From NCBI GenBank assembly GCA_003243425.1, contig QFQP01000008.1, positions 124,001-188,000 of the forward strand: a stretch of 64,000 nt of DNA, in the 5' to 3' direction. Under the pieces are notes generated by a model. It was not told where the DNA came from. It worked only from the letters and a program-made list of their open reading frames with translations, and did no database searches. Origin of the DNA: Archangium gephyra. Its GTDB lineage: Bacteria; Myxococcota; Myxococcia; Myxococcales; Myxococcaceae. Positions 35,652-43,317 of the stretch are shown here, piece by piece; positions within the stretch are counted from its first letter, which is position 1; each line of letters opens with the position of its first letter. The translations under genes and the position numbers were made by a program.

Positions 35652-36760
35652 GGAAAGGCCTCCAGACCGTGCGCGGCGTGGCACGAGTCACCGATCAGAT
35701 CGAGGTACACCTGCGGCTGCGTCTTCCTGAGCTGCGTCATGTTCTCGAACGCCTTGCTCTCTTCGAGCGCACGCACCGCGACGTCTAGGTACGACTTCGC
35801 GCGGTTGATGTCCTGCTTCTGCATGGCGTTCGGCTTGAACCCGAGGTCCGACTGGAAGTGCGCGACGGTCTCGAGCCAGTGCCCGTAGAACTTCACCATC
35901 TGCACCAGAATCGGCAGCTTGTACTGGGGCATGCCCGCGAGCGCCTGCTGGTACGCGGCGTCGTATTGCAGCCGCTCCGAATCGAGCCGGTAGAAGTGAA
36001 TGACGATCTGATCGTCGAGGCGCTTGCCCCACTTCTTGCGCACGGCCGGGTGCTTCGCCCACGCGAACACGCCCTGAACGAAGTGCAGCCCGCCACACGA
36101 GTGCGCGTACACGCCCTGCTTGCGCTTGGGCACCGACGGCTGGTGCTTCGCCATGCCTTCCTTCAGCTCGACCGTTTCCTTCTCGAGCTCGGTGAGCGCG
36201 TCGTCGAACACCTGGTCGAGGTTGATCTCGGTGCCGTCGGCGACCTTCCATTTCGCGCCCGGCTTCTGCGTCGCCGCGAAGAGCGACAGCGTCCACCCCA
36301 CGTCTTCCCAGTACTTCGGGTTCGACGGCACGTGGCGGAAGCCGAGCTTGAGGCCTTCGGTGATCTGCCCCAGCGTGACCTCGCCACCCCAGGACGTCTT
36401 GAACTTCTCGGTGAGCGGCACGTGCGCGTCGGTCACCAGCGCCTTGGTGTTCAGGTTCGAGTGCGGCTCGATGGGCGTGCCATCGGCGCCGTAGCGGAGA
36501 AACCCGAACGGCGCGCCTTCGCCCACGCCCCCATCGGGGAGCTGATTGCGCAGCAGGAAGTCGCGAATGATCACCTCGGAAGCACGACGCCCGTCGGACG
36601 CCAGGAACGAAGGCCCGAAGGTCTTCGCGCCGTGCGCCAGCGCCCAGGGGTTGGTGGGATCAGCGGCCCACAACAGACAATGCGCGCGCAACACCTGCTC
36701 TGCGTGCGACTTCTGGGGAGCGGCGGTCAAAAACAGCGACAACAGAATCTCGGACACCAT
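35648..36760 (-). CDS. Secreted protein of unknown function heading the PHP operon
   Basis: A 370-residue protein with an N-terminal hydrophobic signal (MVSEILLSLFLTAAPQ). The remainder is largely helical, with distinctive motifs HSCGGLHFVQGVFAWAK, YKLPILVQMVKFYGHWLE and a C-terminal GDSCHAAHGLEAF. I do not recognise the family. His and Cys in HSCGG and SCHAAH might bind a metal or haem, but no CxxCH is present. It is the first gene of a three-gene unit with the PHP lipoprotein and barrel protein. TAGAAG lies eight bases before the ATG. Confidence 0.55.
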   Translation of the reverse strand: MVSEILLSLFLTAAPQKSHAEQVLRAHCLLWAADPTNPWALAHGAKTFGPSFLASDGRRASEVIIRDFLLRNQLPDGGVGEGAPFGFLRYGADGTPIEPHSNLNTKALVTDAHVPLTEKFKTSWGGEVTLGQITEGLKLGFRHVPSNPKYWEDVGWTLSLFAATQKPGAKWKVADGTEINLDQVFDDALTELEKETVELKEGMAKHQPSVPKRKQGVYAHSCGGLHFVQGVFAWAKHPAVRKKWGKRLDDQIVIHFYRLDSERLQYDAAYQQALAGMPQYKLPILVQMVKFYGHWLETVAHFQSDLGFKPNAMQKQDINRAKSYLDVAVRALEESKAFENMTQLRKTQPQVYLDLIGDSCHAAHGLEAFP

Positions 36761-36817
36761 GGCGAGACCTTCTAGCGCACGCTGTCGGAGGTCGTCGCAC
36801 CCGACCGAGGGCTTCGC

Positions 36818-36857
36818 TATAAGCCGACCCCCTGTCTGACCGTGGCCGTACGGTCAG
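36818..36857 (+). promoter_or_regulatory. Promoter-like -10 followed by a perfect palindrome
   Basis: TATAAG lies at 36818-36823. Thirteen bases further on, CTGACCGT (36836-36843) is repeated inverted as ACGGTCAG (36850-36857) with a six-base gap. The palindrome ends 18 bases before the ATG of the surface-protein gene. It could be an operator or a 5' UTR stem. No -35 match was found. Confidence 0.4.
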
Positions 36858-36875
36858 CAGGCTGGATCGAATCGA

Positions 36876-39800
36876 ATGAAATCCCTGCGGTTACTGTGGT
36901 TGCTGATGTTGGCCCTCCCAGCGTGGGGCCAGTACGTCGCGACGCCCCAAGCCGGTGTTTCGTACCCGGCGCTCACCAACCCGACGCCGGTGCCGCTCGC
37001 TGCGGCGACCACTGGCAACGACCCGAAAGACAAGGGCCGCGCCACCATCGCCATCGGGTTCGACTTCCCGTTCTACAACCGCGTCTATTCGCAGCTGACG
37101 GTGACCTCGAACGGCGTGCTCTTCCTCGAGCCGTCGACGGGCGCGAACACCGCCGCCGATTTCCCCGGCAACGTGCCGATTCCCAACGGCGCCGAGCCCA
37201 ACGGCGTCATCGCGCCGCTGTGGGACGATCTCATCGGCAGCAACCAGACCAGCGTCATTCAGCGCCAGGCGATTTCCGGCAGCAACGGAGCCGGCCTCGC
37301 CATCGAGTTCAAGGACTGGAGCCGCTGGCCTTCCGGCTTCTTCCTCACGTTCCAGGTGCGGCTGTGGGCCAACGGGGTCATCGAGTTCTATTACGGCCAG
37401 CTGACCGGCATGGGCCCCACGCCCGTGACCGCCACCATCGGCATCGAAGCGCCCACCGGCATCGCGGGGACGAACGCGCTGCCGTGCTACGGCCCGTCGA
37501 CCGACGGCGGCACGCTCCCGGCGCCGGTGTCTTCGGGGCTGTGCGGGCTGCAGACGTTCGACCCCATGGGCACGGGGACACCCATCAACTTCGTACGCTT
37601 CGGGCCCCCGCCCGGCATCGATCTGCAGGCGCTCACCGTGCGCGTCGACAGCATCACCAGCAGCGCCGGAGACCTGGCGATCGGCACCACGTTCAACCTG
37701 CGCAACTTCGGCACCGTGGCGTCGCCGCCGTTCAACTACGGCGTCTACCTGTCAGAAGACACGATCTACGACCCCGGCGTCGACATGCCGCTCACGCCGG
37801 CGCCTGCCACGCCGTTCTCGCTCGGCGTTCTCGGAGTGACCAGCCGTACGCACACCGGCAACGTCGCCCAGCCTGACGCCGGCAGCTGGTACGTGCTGGC
37901 CGTGATTCCCCCGCTCGATGCGGGCGAGACCAACGTGTTCAACAACGTGGTCGCCTCCACGGTGCCCTACGCGGCGGGCGTGGATCTCATCGCCGAGCTG
38001 ATCACGCCGCCGCCGATCGCGGGCCCGGGTGAGCCCATCAACGTCGACGTGCGCTTCAGCAATCAGGGCTTCGAAAACGCGGGCTCCGTGTCGGTGAAGA
38101 TCTACGCCTCGGTCGACACCGAGCTGACGTCAGACGACCGCCTGCTCACCACGCAGCCCATGGCCGTGGTCGGTGGTCAACAGGTGCAGCAGCAGCTGAC
38201 GTTGACCGTGCCGTTGGCGACGCCGGCCGACAACTACTACTTCATCATGCAGCTCGACGACGGGCCCGACGCAGGCGCGATCGTCGAGCGCAACGAGCTC
38301 AACAACGTGGTGGTGGCGCAGACCGTCACGCAGGTTCGTCAGGCCGATCTCGTCGTCACCCAGGTGCGCGTGCTGCGGCCCACGCCGCCCATCGAAGAAG
38401 TGTCGTCCGTCTTCTTCGGCGAGCAGGCGCGGTTCGAGGCCTTCGTCGCCAACATCGGCGGAGCCACCGCCAACAACGTTCGTCTCTCGTTCCACATGTC
38501 GGACAACGAGACCTTGAACGCGGTCACCGATCTGCTGGTCGGCACCGTGCCCGGGCTCTCGTTCGCGCCCGGCGAATCGCGGTGGGTTTCGCTCGCGAGC
38601 GCCACCGTGCCCTCGACCGATGGGCTCGGCCAGCCGCTGCCGGTGCAGCCGTACTTCTTCTTCGGCGCCGTGGTGGGGCAGGGGATCATCGAACAGAACA
38701 ACGAGAACAACTTCATCGCCGCGCCGCCGGTGGTGGGTCGCAGGCCGGCGCCGAACTTCGTGCCCACCGACATGCAGGCCCCCGCGCGCGGCGGTGCGGG
38801 TGAGATCGTCGCCGTGTCGCGCACGCTGGCCAACTACGGCAACCGCGACGGCATGGAGGTGAAGTACCGCTACTACCTCTCGGCCAACACCATCATCACG
38901 CCCGACGATCTCCCGGTGACGCGGGTGACGAGCGGCGGTGACGTGCTCGACGGCACGGTGACCCTGGCGATCGATCAGCGGCACTCCGCCACGGAGCTGG
39001 TGCGGCTGCCCCCGACCGTCGCCGCAGGCACCTGGTACCTCGGAGTGCTCATCGACCCCGCCAACGAGATCGTCGAAGCCGATGAGTTCGACAATGGCCT
39101 GGCCGGTACGCGCACCACGGTCGCTCCACAGGCGCTCGGTCTGGCTTCGACGCTCTTGCCCGATGCCATCGTGGGCTTGCCCTACGACGTCACGTTGATC
39201 GGTCGCGGCGCGGCCGACATCACCTTTGCACCTGCGGTCACCACCAACTGGCCCGAAGGTCTCACGCTCGAGGCCGACGGCCGCCTGCACGGCACGCCGA
39301 CCAGACCGGGCGCGTATCAACTCCTCATCAACGTGACTTCGGGCTCGCGCACGGTGTTGAGCGCCATTCCACTGCGCGTGGCCAACACCACCGGCTCGTT
39401 GATGATCAGCGCGCTGCCGTTGCCCGCGCCCATCCGCGGCCTCGAATACACCGCGCGGCTGGGCGCCGTCGGAGGCGCTGGCGCCTACCGCTATCAGCTC
39501 ATCGACGGGATCCTCCCGGTGGGCGTTTCGATGAACGATCAGGGCGTGTTCTCGGGCGTTCCCACCGACCCGCTCGGTACGTCGCGCACCTTCACCATCC
39601 GTTGCGTCGATCTCATCGGCAACGTCGACGAGCGCGCCTTCACGGTGATCGTGGTCGACGCGCTGCCTTTCACCATCGTGACCGGGGCCCTGGTCGATGG
39701 CGCGGTCGGCGAGCAGTACCTGCAGCTCGTCGCGGCCGCGAACCCCGCGGGCTCTCAGGTCGCGACGCCCGTGCGTTGGCGCGTGGTCGAGGGCCAACTG

Positions 39801-40322
39801 CCGCCCGGCCTCGCCTTCGAGCCCTCCGAGCAGGAGACCGTCGCCATCTCGGGGACACCGACCCGCCCCGGCCGCTATTCGATCACCATCGAAGCCACCG
39901 ATGCGCAGGGCCGGGTGGACGACCAGTCGTTCACCATGTCCATCGTCACCACCGGCATCACGGCGAGCGGTGCGGGCACGCGCGCCGTTCGCCCCGGTGA
40001 AGCCGTCGCCGTCACCTTCACCGCGCAGCCTGTTCCCGCGGACGCCAGGTGGTTCTGGCGCGACGGCCGGCTGCCCCCGGGCGTGACCGTGAACGCCGAC
40101 GGTACGGTCACCGGCAACGTGCCCGCTGACGCCGAGAGTGCGCTGTACACGTTCTCTCTTTCGGTCGGCGCGAGCACGGGTGAGTCGTTGGCGATCGTGT
40201 GGTGGACGATCGACGTGAACCCCAACGCGAATCCTCCGACGCCGGGCTGCTCCGCGGGCGGTCTCGAGCTCGTCGCCGTGGCGTCGTTGCTGGTACTCTC
40301 GAGAAGACGGCGCCGGAAATAG
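36876..40322 (+). CDS. Large MYXO-CTERM-like surface protein with CARDB and putative Ig domains
   Basis: A 1148-residue protein with a signal peptide (MKSLRLLWLLMLALPAWG). A nidogen-like N-terminal domain follows (FPFYNRVYSQLTVTSNGVLF). Several CARDB-type repeats are marked by ADLVVTQVRVL and NNVVVAQ. Four He_PIG-like Ig repeats each carry a LPxG-turn such as GILPVGVSMNDQGVFSG and GQLPPGLAF. It ends PGCSAGGLELVAVASLLVL then RRRRRK, the Cys-hydrophobic-Arg tripartite tail of MYXO-CTERM proteins, which are sorted to the cell surface in Myxococcota. Its function is probably adhesion or matrix; no ligand is evident. Confidence 0.82.
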   Translation: MKSLRLLWLLMLALPAWGQYVATPQAGVSYPALTNPTPVPLAAATTGNDPKDKGRATIAIGFDFPFYNRVYSQLTVTSNGVLFLEPSTGANTAADFPGNVPIPNGAEPNGVIAPLWDDLIGSNQTSVIQRQAISGSNGAGLAIEFKDWSRWPSGFFLTFQVRLWANGVIEFYYGQLTGMGPTPVTATIGIEAPTGIAGTNALPCYGPSTDGGTLPAPVSSGLCGLQTFDPMGTGTPINFVRFGPPPGIDLQALTVRVDSITSSAGDLAIGTTFNLRNFGTVASPPFNYGVYLSEDTIYDPGVDMPLTPAPATPFSLGVLGVTSRTHTGNVAQPDAGSWYVLAVIPPLDAGETNVFNNVVASTVPYAAGVDLIAELITPPPIAGPGEPINVDVRFSNQGFENAGSVSVKIYASVDTELTSDDRLLTTQPMAVVGGQQVQQQLTLTVPLATPADNYYFIMQLDDGPDAGAIVERNELNNVVVAQTVTQVRQADLVVTQVRVLRPTPPIEEVSSVFFGEQARFEAFVANIGGATANNVRLSFHMSDNETLNAVTDLLVGTVPGLSFAPGESRWVSLASATVPSTDGLGQPLPVQPYFFFGAVVGQGIIEQNNENNFIAAPPVVGRRPAPNFVPTDMQAPARGGAGEIVAVSRTLANYGNRDGMEVKYRYYLSANTIITPDDLPVTRVTSGGDVLDGTVTLAIDQRHSATELVRLPPTVAAGTWYLGVLIDPANEIVEADEFDNGLAGTRTTVAPQALGLASTLLPDAIVGLPYDVTLIGRGAADITFAPAVTTNWPEGLTLEADGRLHGTPTRPGAYQLLINVTSGSRTVLSAIPLRVANTTGSLMISALPLPAPIRGLEYTARLGAVGGAGAYRYQLIDGILPVGVSMNDQGVFSGVPTDPLGTSRTFTIRCVDLIGNVDERAFTVIVVDALPFTIVTGALVDGAVGEQYLQLVAAANPAGSQVATPVRWRVVEGQLPPGLAFEPSEQETVAISGTPTRPGRYSITIEATDAQGRVDDQSFTMSIVTTGITASGAGTRAVRPGEAVAVTFTAQPVPADARWFWRDGRLPPGVTVNADGTVTGNVPADAESALYTFSLSVGASTGESLAIVWWTIDVNPNANPPTPGCSAGGLELVAVASLLVLSRRRRRK

Positions 40323-40492
40323 GCGCGGAAATACGGAGCGCCCCGGTTTTGAGCGTTTCGAGTCGGCAAGTTGCTGAAAACACTCCAAATTGGGGCATCC
40401 TCCCGATGACGTATGGAGGACTCAGCGCGACCCACCGATACTTCTTTCAACCAAGCGGTTCCAACCTGCAGTCCTCAACCAAGGAGCACACC

Positions 40493-40756
40493 ATGGCGAA
40501 GCAGAACAAGAAGGCGATGCTGAAGAAGGCCCGCGGTCAGGGCATGACGGAATACATCATCATCGTTGCCCTCATCGCGATCGCGGCCATCGGCGTGATC
40601 ACGCTCTTCGGCGACAACATCAAGGCGCTCTTCGGTATGTCGGCTGACGCCCTCGCCGGCGACACGTCGGTCACGGCCCGTACGACCAAGTCGAAGGCCG
40701 ACAAGCTCGAGAAGAAGCAGCTCTCGAACTTCGCCGAGAACAACTCGGGTTACTGA
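40493..40756 (+). CDS. Flp/type IVb pilin-like protein
   Basis: An 87-residue protein with a short basic leader (MAKQNKKAMLKKARG), then QGMTEYIIIVALIAIAAIG. Cleavage after Gly15 would leave Glu at +5 and Tyr at +6, the Flp/TadE pre-pilin signature. The mature part has a hydrophobic helix and a Ser/Thr/Lys-rich tail. In Tad systems such pilins are cut by TadV/CpaA and assembled by a TadA ATPase. None of those genes is nearby. The ATG at 40493 has the RBS AAGGAGCAC. A strong terminator follows, so it is likely monocistronic and abundant. Confidence 0.8.
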   Translation: MAKQNKKAMLKKARGQGMTEYIIIVALIAIAAIGVITLFGDNIKALFGMSADALAGDTSVTARTTKSKADKLEKKQLSNFAENNSGY

Positions 40757-40779
40757 GTTCGAAGAATCGCTGTTAACTG

Positions 40780-40820
40780 AACCGCCGTGCGCTCCTCGTG
40801 AGGCACGGCGGTTTTGTTTT
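40780..40820 (+). terminator. Strong intrinsic terminator after the pilin gene
   Basis: AACCGCCGTGC (40780-40790) pairs perfectly with GCACGGCGGTT (40803-40813), with an inner CTC/GAG extension and a T tract TTTTGTTTT. It ends 12 bases before the ATG of the PAP2-like gene. Confidence 0.9.
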
Positions 40821-40831
40821 GCCTCGTGGCC

Positions 40832-42034
40832 ATGCGCGTTCAGCTCCGAATCGCAGAGTGGGTCGTCATCGCGTTCGGGGCGTTCTGCGTGGCGTTCGTC
40901 GCGTGGAAGGCGGGCCTCGAGGGACTCGCGCAGCTCGACATGGTCTGGGACGAACGCGGCCGCCGCATCTTCGTGGCGCTGATGATCGTCGGCACCGTTC
41001 ACCTCGCGCGCGACTTCTTCAAACAGCCCCAGCCGGTGCCGCCGCGCTTTCAGCGGCTGCTGAACGTCACGTTGGTGTTCGCCGTGCTGCCGCTGCTGCT
41101 CGCGGGCTGGGTTCACTCGCTGCACCCGTCGTGGAACGGCTTCTGGTCGAAGGCGGCAGACGACCAGTTGCACCTGGTGGCGATGGCGCTTCTGCGGGTG
41201 CTGGGCATGGGCTCGCCGTTCATCGCGACCTGGCTCTTCGTGGCCACTGAGCTCCGGAGGCGTCAGGCCTTCGCCTTCCGCGCGACGGTGATCGACGGCG
41301 TCATGGCGCTCGCCGCGAGCCTGCGCGAGTGGTTCCCGCTGCTGGTGATGATTCCTGCGTACTCGTGGATGGAGGGCGTCATCGGCACGCCTGCGCGCGA
41401 CTTCGATGGCGTGATGCAGGCGGTGGATCGCTTCCTCTTCTTCGGCGTCGACCCGGTGAGCGCGCTGCAGGCGATCATCTGGGCGCCGCTCTCTGAATGG
41501 CTCGCGTTCTCGTATTCGTTCTACGCGTTGCTGTACCCCATCGGCCTCGCGGCGATCTTCATGCAGAAGGGAAGGCCCGCGCTGCGTGAAGGCGTGACCG
41601 CGCTGAGCCTGGGGCTCGCCATCTGCTACGTCGGCTACGCGCTGTTGCCGGTGAAGGGCCCTGCGCTGTCACAACACTTCGACGTCTCGCTCGACCTCTA
41701 CTTCGTCAAAGAGGTGAAGGAGATGCTGATGGACAGCGCGCGCATCACCTACGACTGCTTCCCCAGCTTTCACACCGCGGGCAGCCTGATTCTGTCGTGG
41801 CTCTGCTTCCGTCATGCGCGCGCGGTGTTCTGGTGGACGTTGCCGATGGTGATCTCGACGCCGTTCGCCTGTGTGTATCTGCGCTACCACTACGTGAGCG
41901 ACGTGATCGGCGGCGTGGCGCTGTTCGGTCTCGTGGCGTGGGCGACGCCGCGGCTGCTCGCGCGTCACGGTGAAACGAGCAGCACGCCCGTTTCGTCCGC
42001 TGCGGCGACCGTCCAGCCATCGGCGACGAGCTGA
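40832..42034 (+). CDS. PAP2-superfamily membrane protein (inositolphosphotransferase-like)
   Basis: A 400-residue integral membrane protein with roughly ten helices. The C-terminal third has the PAP2_3 signature: KGPALSQHF, then CFPSFHTAGSL and RYHYVSDVIGG, with His in SFHTAG and His in RYHYVSD as likely catalytic residues. Family members dephosphorylate or transfer lipid-linked phosphates, such as aureobasidin-target-type enzymes. The ATG at 40832 lies 12 bases after the pilin terminator T tract, with no clear own promoter; a TTG at 40814 would be inside the terminator. It overlaps the convergent gene by 70 bases. Confidence 0.75.
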   Translation: MRVQLRIAEWVVIAFGAFCVAFVAWKAGLEGLAQLDMVWDERGRRIFVALMIVGTVHLARDFFKQPQPVPPRFQRLLNVTLVFAVLPLLLAGWVHSLHPSWNGFWSKAADDQLHLVAMALLRVLGMGSPFIATWLFVATELRRRQAFAFRATVIDGVMALAASLREWFPLLVMIPAYSWMEGVIGTPARDFDGVMQAVDRFLFFGVDPVSALQAIIWAPLSEWLAFSYSFYALLYPIGLAAIFMQKGRPALREGVTALSLGLAICYVGYALLPVKGPALSQHFDVSLDLYFVKEVKEMLMDSARITYDCFPSFHTAGSLILSWLCFRHARAVFWWTLPMVISTPFACVYLRYHYVSDVIGGVALFGLVAWATPRLLARHGETSSTPVSSAAATVQPSATS

Positions 42035-43317
42035 GTCCGCAGCGGCGCGCCATCTTCTTCGGCGCTCCACAGCACGTACTTCGGAGCGAAGCGGTCGAAC
42101 GCTGCCCGCCAGCCCGGCCGTTGCTCACGAATCGCGTGGTACGCGCGGTGGATCTCGATCGGGTACGGATCGTTGCGGCTGTCGATGAAGGTCTGAAACT
42201 GCGGGCCCGCGAGCGCGCTCACCGTGCCGCCCCATTCGAACTGAGCCAGCACACGGCCGGGTTCACGTTTCTCGAGCGCGTCGATCGCCGCGAGCGGAAA
42301 GAACCCCGCGTCGAGTGAGTCGCGCACGGTCCGCGGGTGCAGGGCGGACGTGAAGGTGATGAACGCCAGCGCCATGGCCGCCCACACCGCACCACCGAGC
42401 GGCCACACGTGTCTGCTCTCGCCCCGCAGGTGTTCGGCGATGGCGAGCACCAGCGCGATGCTCGCGAATGGCGCGTGTCGACGCGCGATGAACGCCGCGA
42501 TGCCGATCGCGAGCGCCGGAATCAATGCCTGACGATCTTTCGCCCTGAAGGTCAGCCACGCCGCAGCCACGAAGAGCGCGATCAGCACCCACGAGAAGAC
42601 GAAGCCCAACGGCAACGCGCGCCACTCGAGGATGTACCGAGTCGACGGCAGCAGTTGATGCACGACGGGGTAGGTGAGGTTCTTCAGGCCCGATGGGTGA
42701 ATCACCGCAGCGGCGAGGCAGGCGAAGGTGGCGATGGCGCCGTCTTTCCAACGCTTGCTGGCCAGCGCCGTGAGGCCCGCGGTGATCGGCGAGAGCACCC
42801 AGCTGCCGTGCAGGTTCGCCCAGACGACGGTGACGGCAAAGAGCCACCACACCGCACCTGGTTCTGAGCGGCGCCAACGCGCCAGCGCCCAGAGAAACGC
42901 CAGGAAGCAGAGGTGCCCGAAGTGAAAAGGGCGCTCCTGCCACCAGGTAAAGTGCAGCGGAAAGAGCGCGGCGATGAAGAGCGCGGCGGCGCTGAGCGAC
43001 CCGACGCGGAGCATTCGCCACAGGCCGATCAACAGCGCGGCGATCAGCGCCGCCGTGAGCACCTTCGGGCCTGCTCCACCGAGGGCACGGACGCACAACT
43101 CACACAGCACGCCCCACACCCATTCGTGCGGAACCGTCGGAGTGGCAGTCGGCGAGAACGGGTCGATGGTCGACGGGAACTCGCGGTGCTCGAGCAGCCA
43201 ACGCCCACCCGCGAGGTGGAACATGAGGTCTGGGCTCTCGAGGGGCGCCGTGGCGGCGGGCAACAACACGAACAACGCGACGATCACCGCCGGAGATGGC
43301 AGCAGCAGGCGCTTCAC
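41965..43317 (-). CDS. GT-C-like multi-helix membrane protein
   Basis: A 450-residue protein with about ten hydrophobic helices. The N-terminal loop after the first helix has SPDLMFHLAGGRWLLEHREFP, whose Asp and His/Arg pattern is typical of GT-C (PMT/ArnT-like) glycosyltransferases. The C-terminal domain is soluble and alpha/beta (QTFIDSRNDPYPIEIH), as in several uncharacterised lipid-linked transferases. The GTG at 43317 overlaps the upstream stop as GTGA, indicating coupling to the spermidine-synthase-like gene. Substrate and activity are unknown. Confidence 0.55.
   Translation of the reverse strand: MKRLLLPSPAVIVALFVLLPAATAPLESPDLMFHLAGGRWLLEHREFPSTIDPFSPTATPTVPHEWVWGVLCELCVRALGGAGPKVLTAALIAALLIGLWRMLRVGSLSAAALFIAALFPLHFTWWQERPFHFGHLCFLAFLWALARWRRSEPGAVWWLFAVTVVWANLHGSWVLSPITAGLTALASKRWKDGAIATFACLAAAVIHPSGLKNLTYPVVHQLLPSTRYILEWRALPLGFVFSWVLIALFVAAAWLTFRAKDRQALIPALAIGIAAFIARRHAPFASIALVLAIAEHLRGESRHVWPLGGAVWAAMALAFITFTSALHPRTVRDSLDAGFFPLAAIDALEKREPGRVLAQFEWGGTVSALAGPQFQTFIDSRNDPYPIEIHRAYHAIREQRPGWRAAFDRFAPKYVLWSAEEDGAPLRTQLVADGWTVAAADETGVLLVSP

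Noticed and set aside
38130..40388. A 752-codon open frame antisense to the MYXO-CTERM gene
   Set aside because: No signal, domain or ribosome site; the sense frame has a signal peptide, repeated domains and a sorting tail.
40323..40492. Sigma-54 promoter upstream of the pilin
   Set aside because: No GG-N10-GC pair with adequate flanks was found; TTGC near 40371 lacks a correctly spaced partner.
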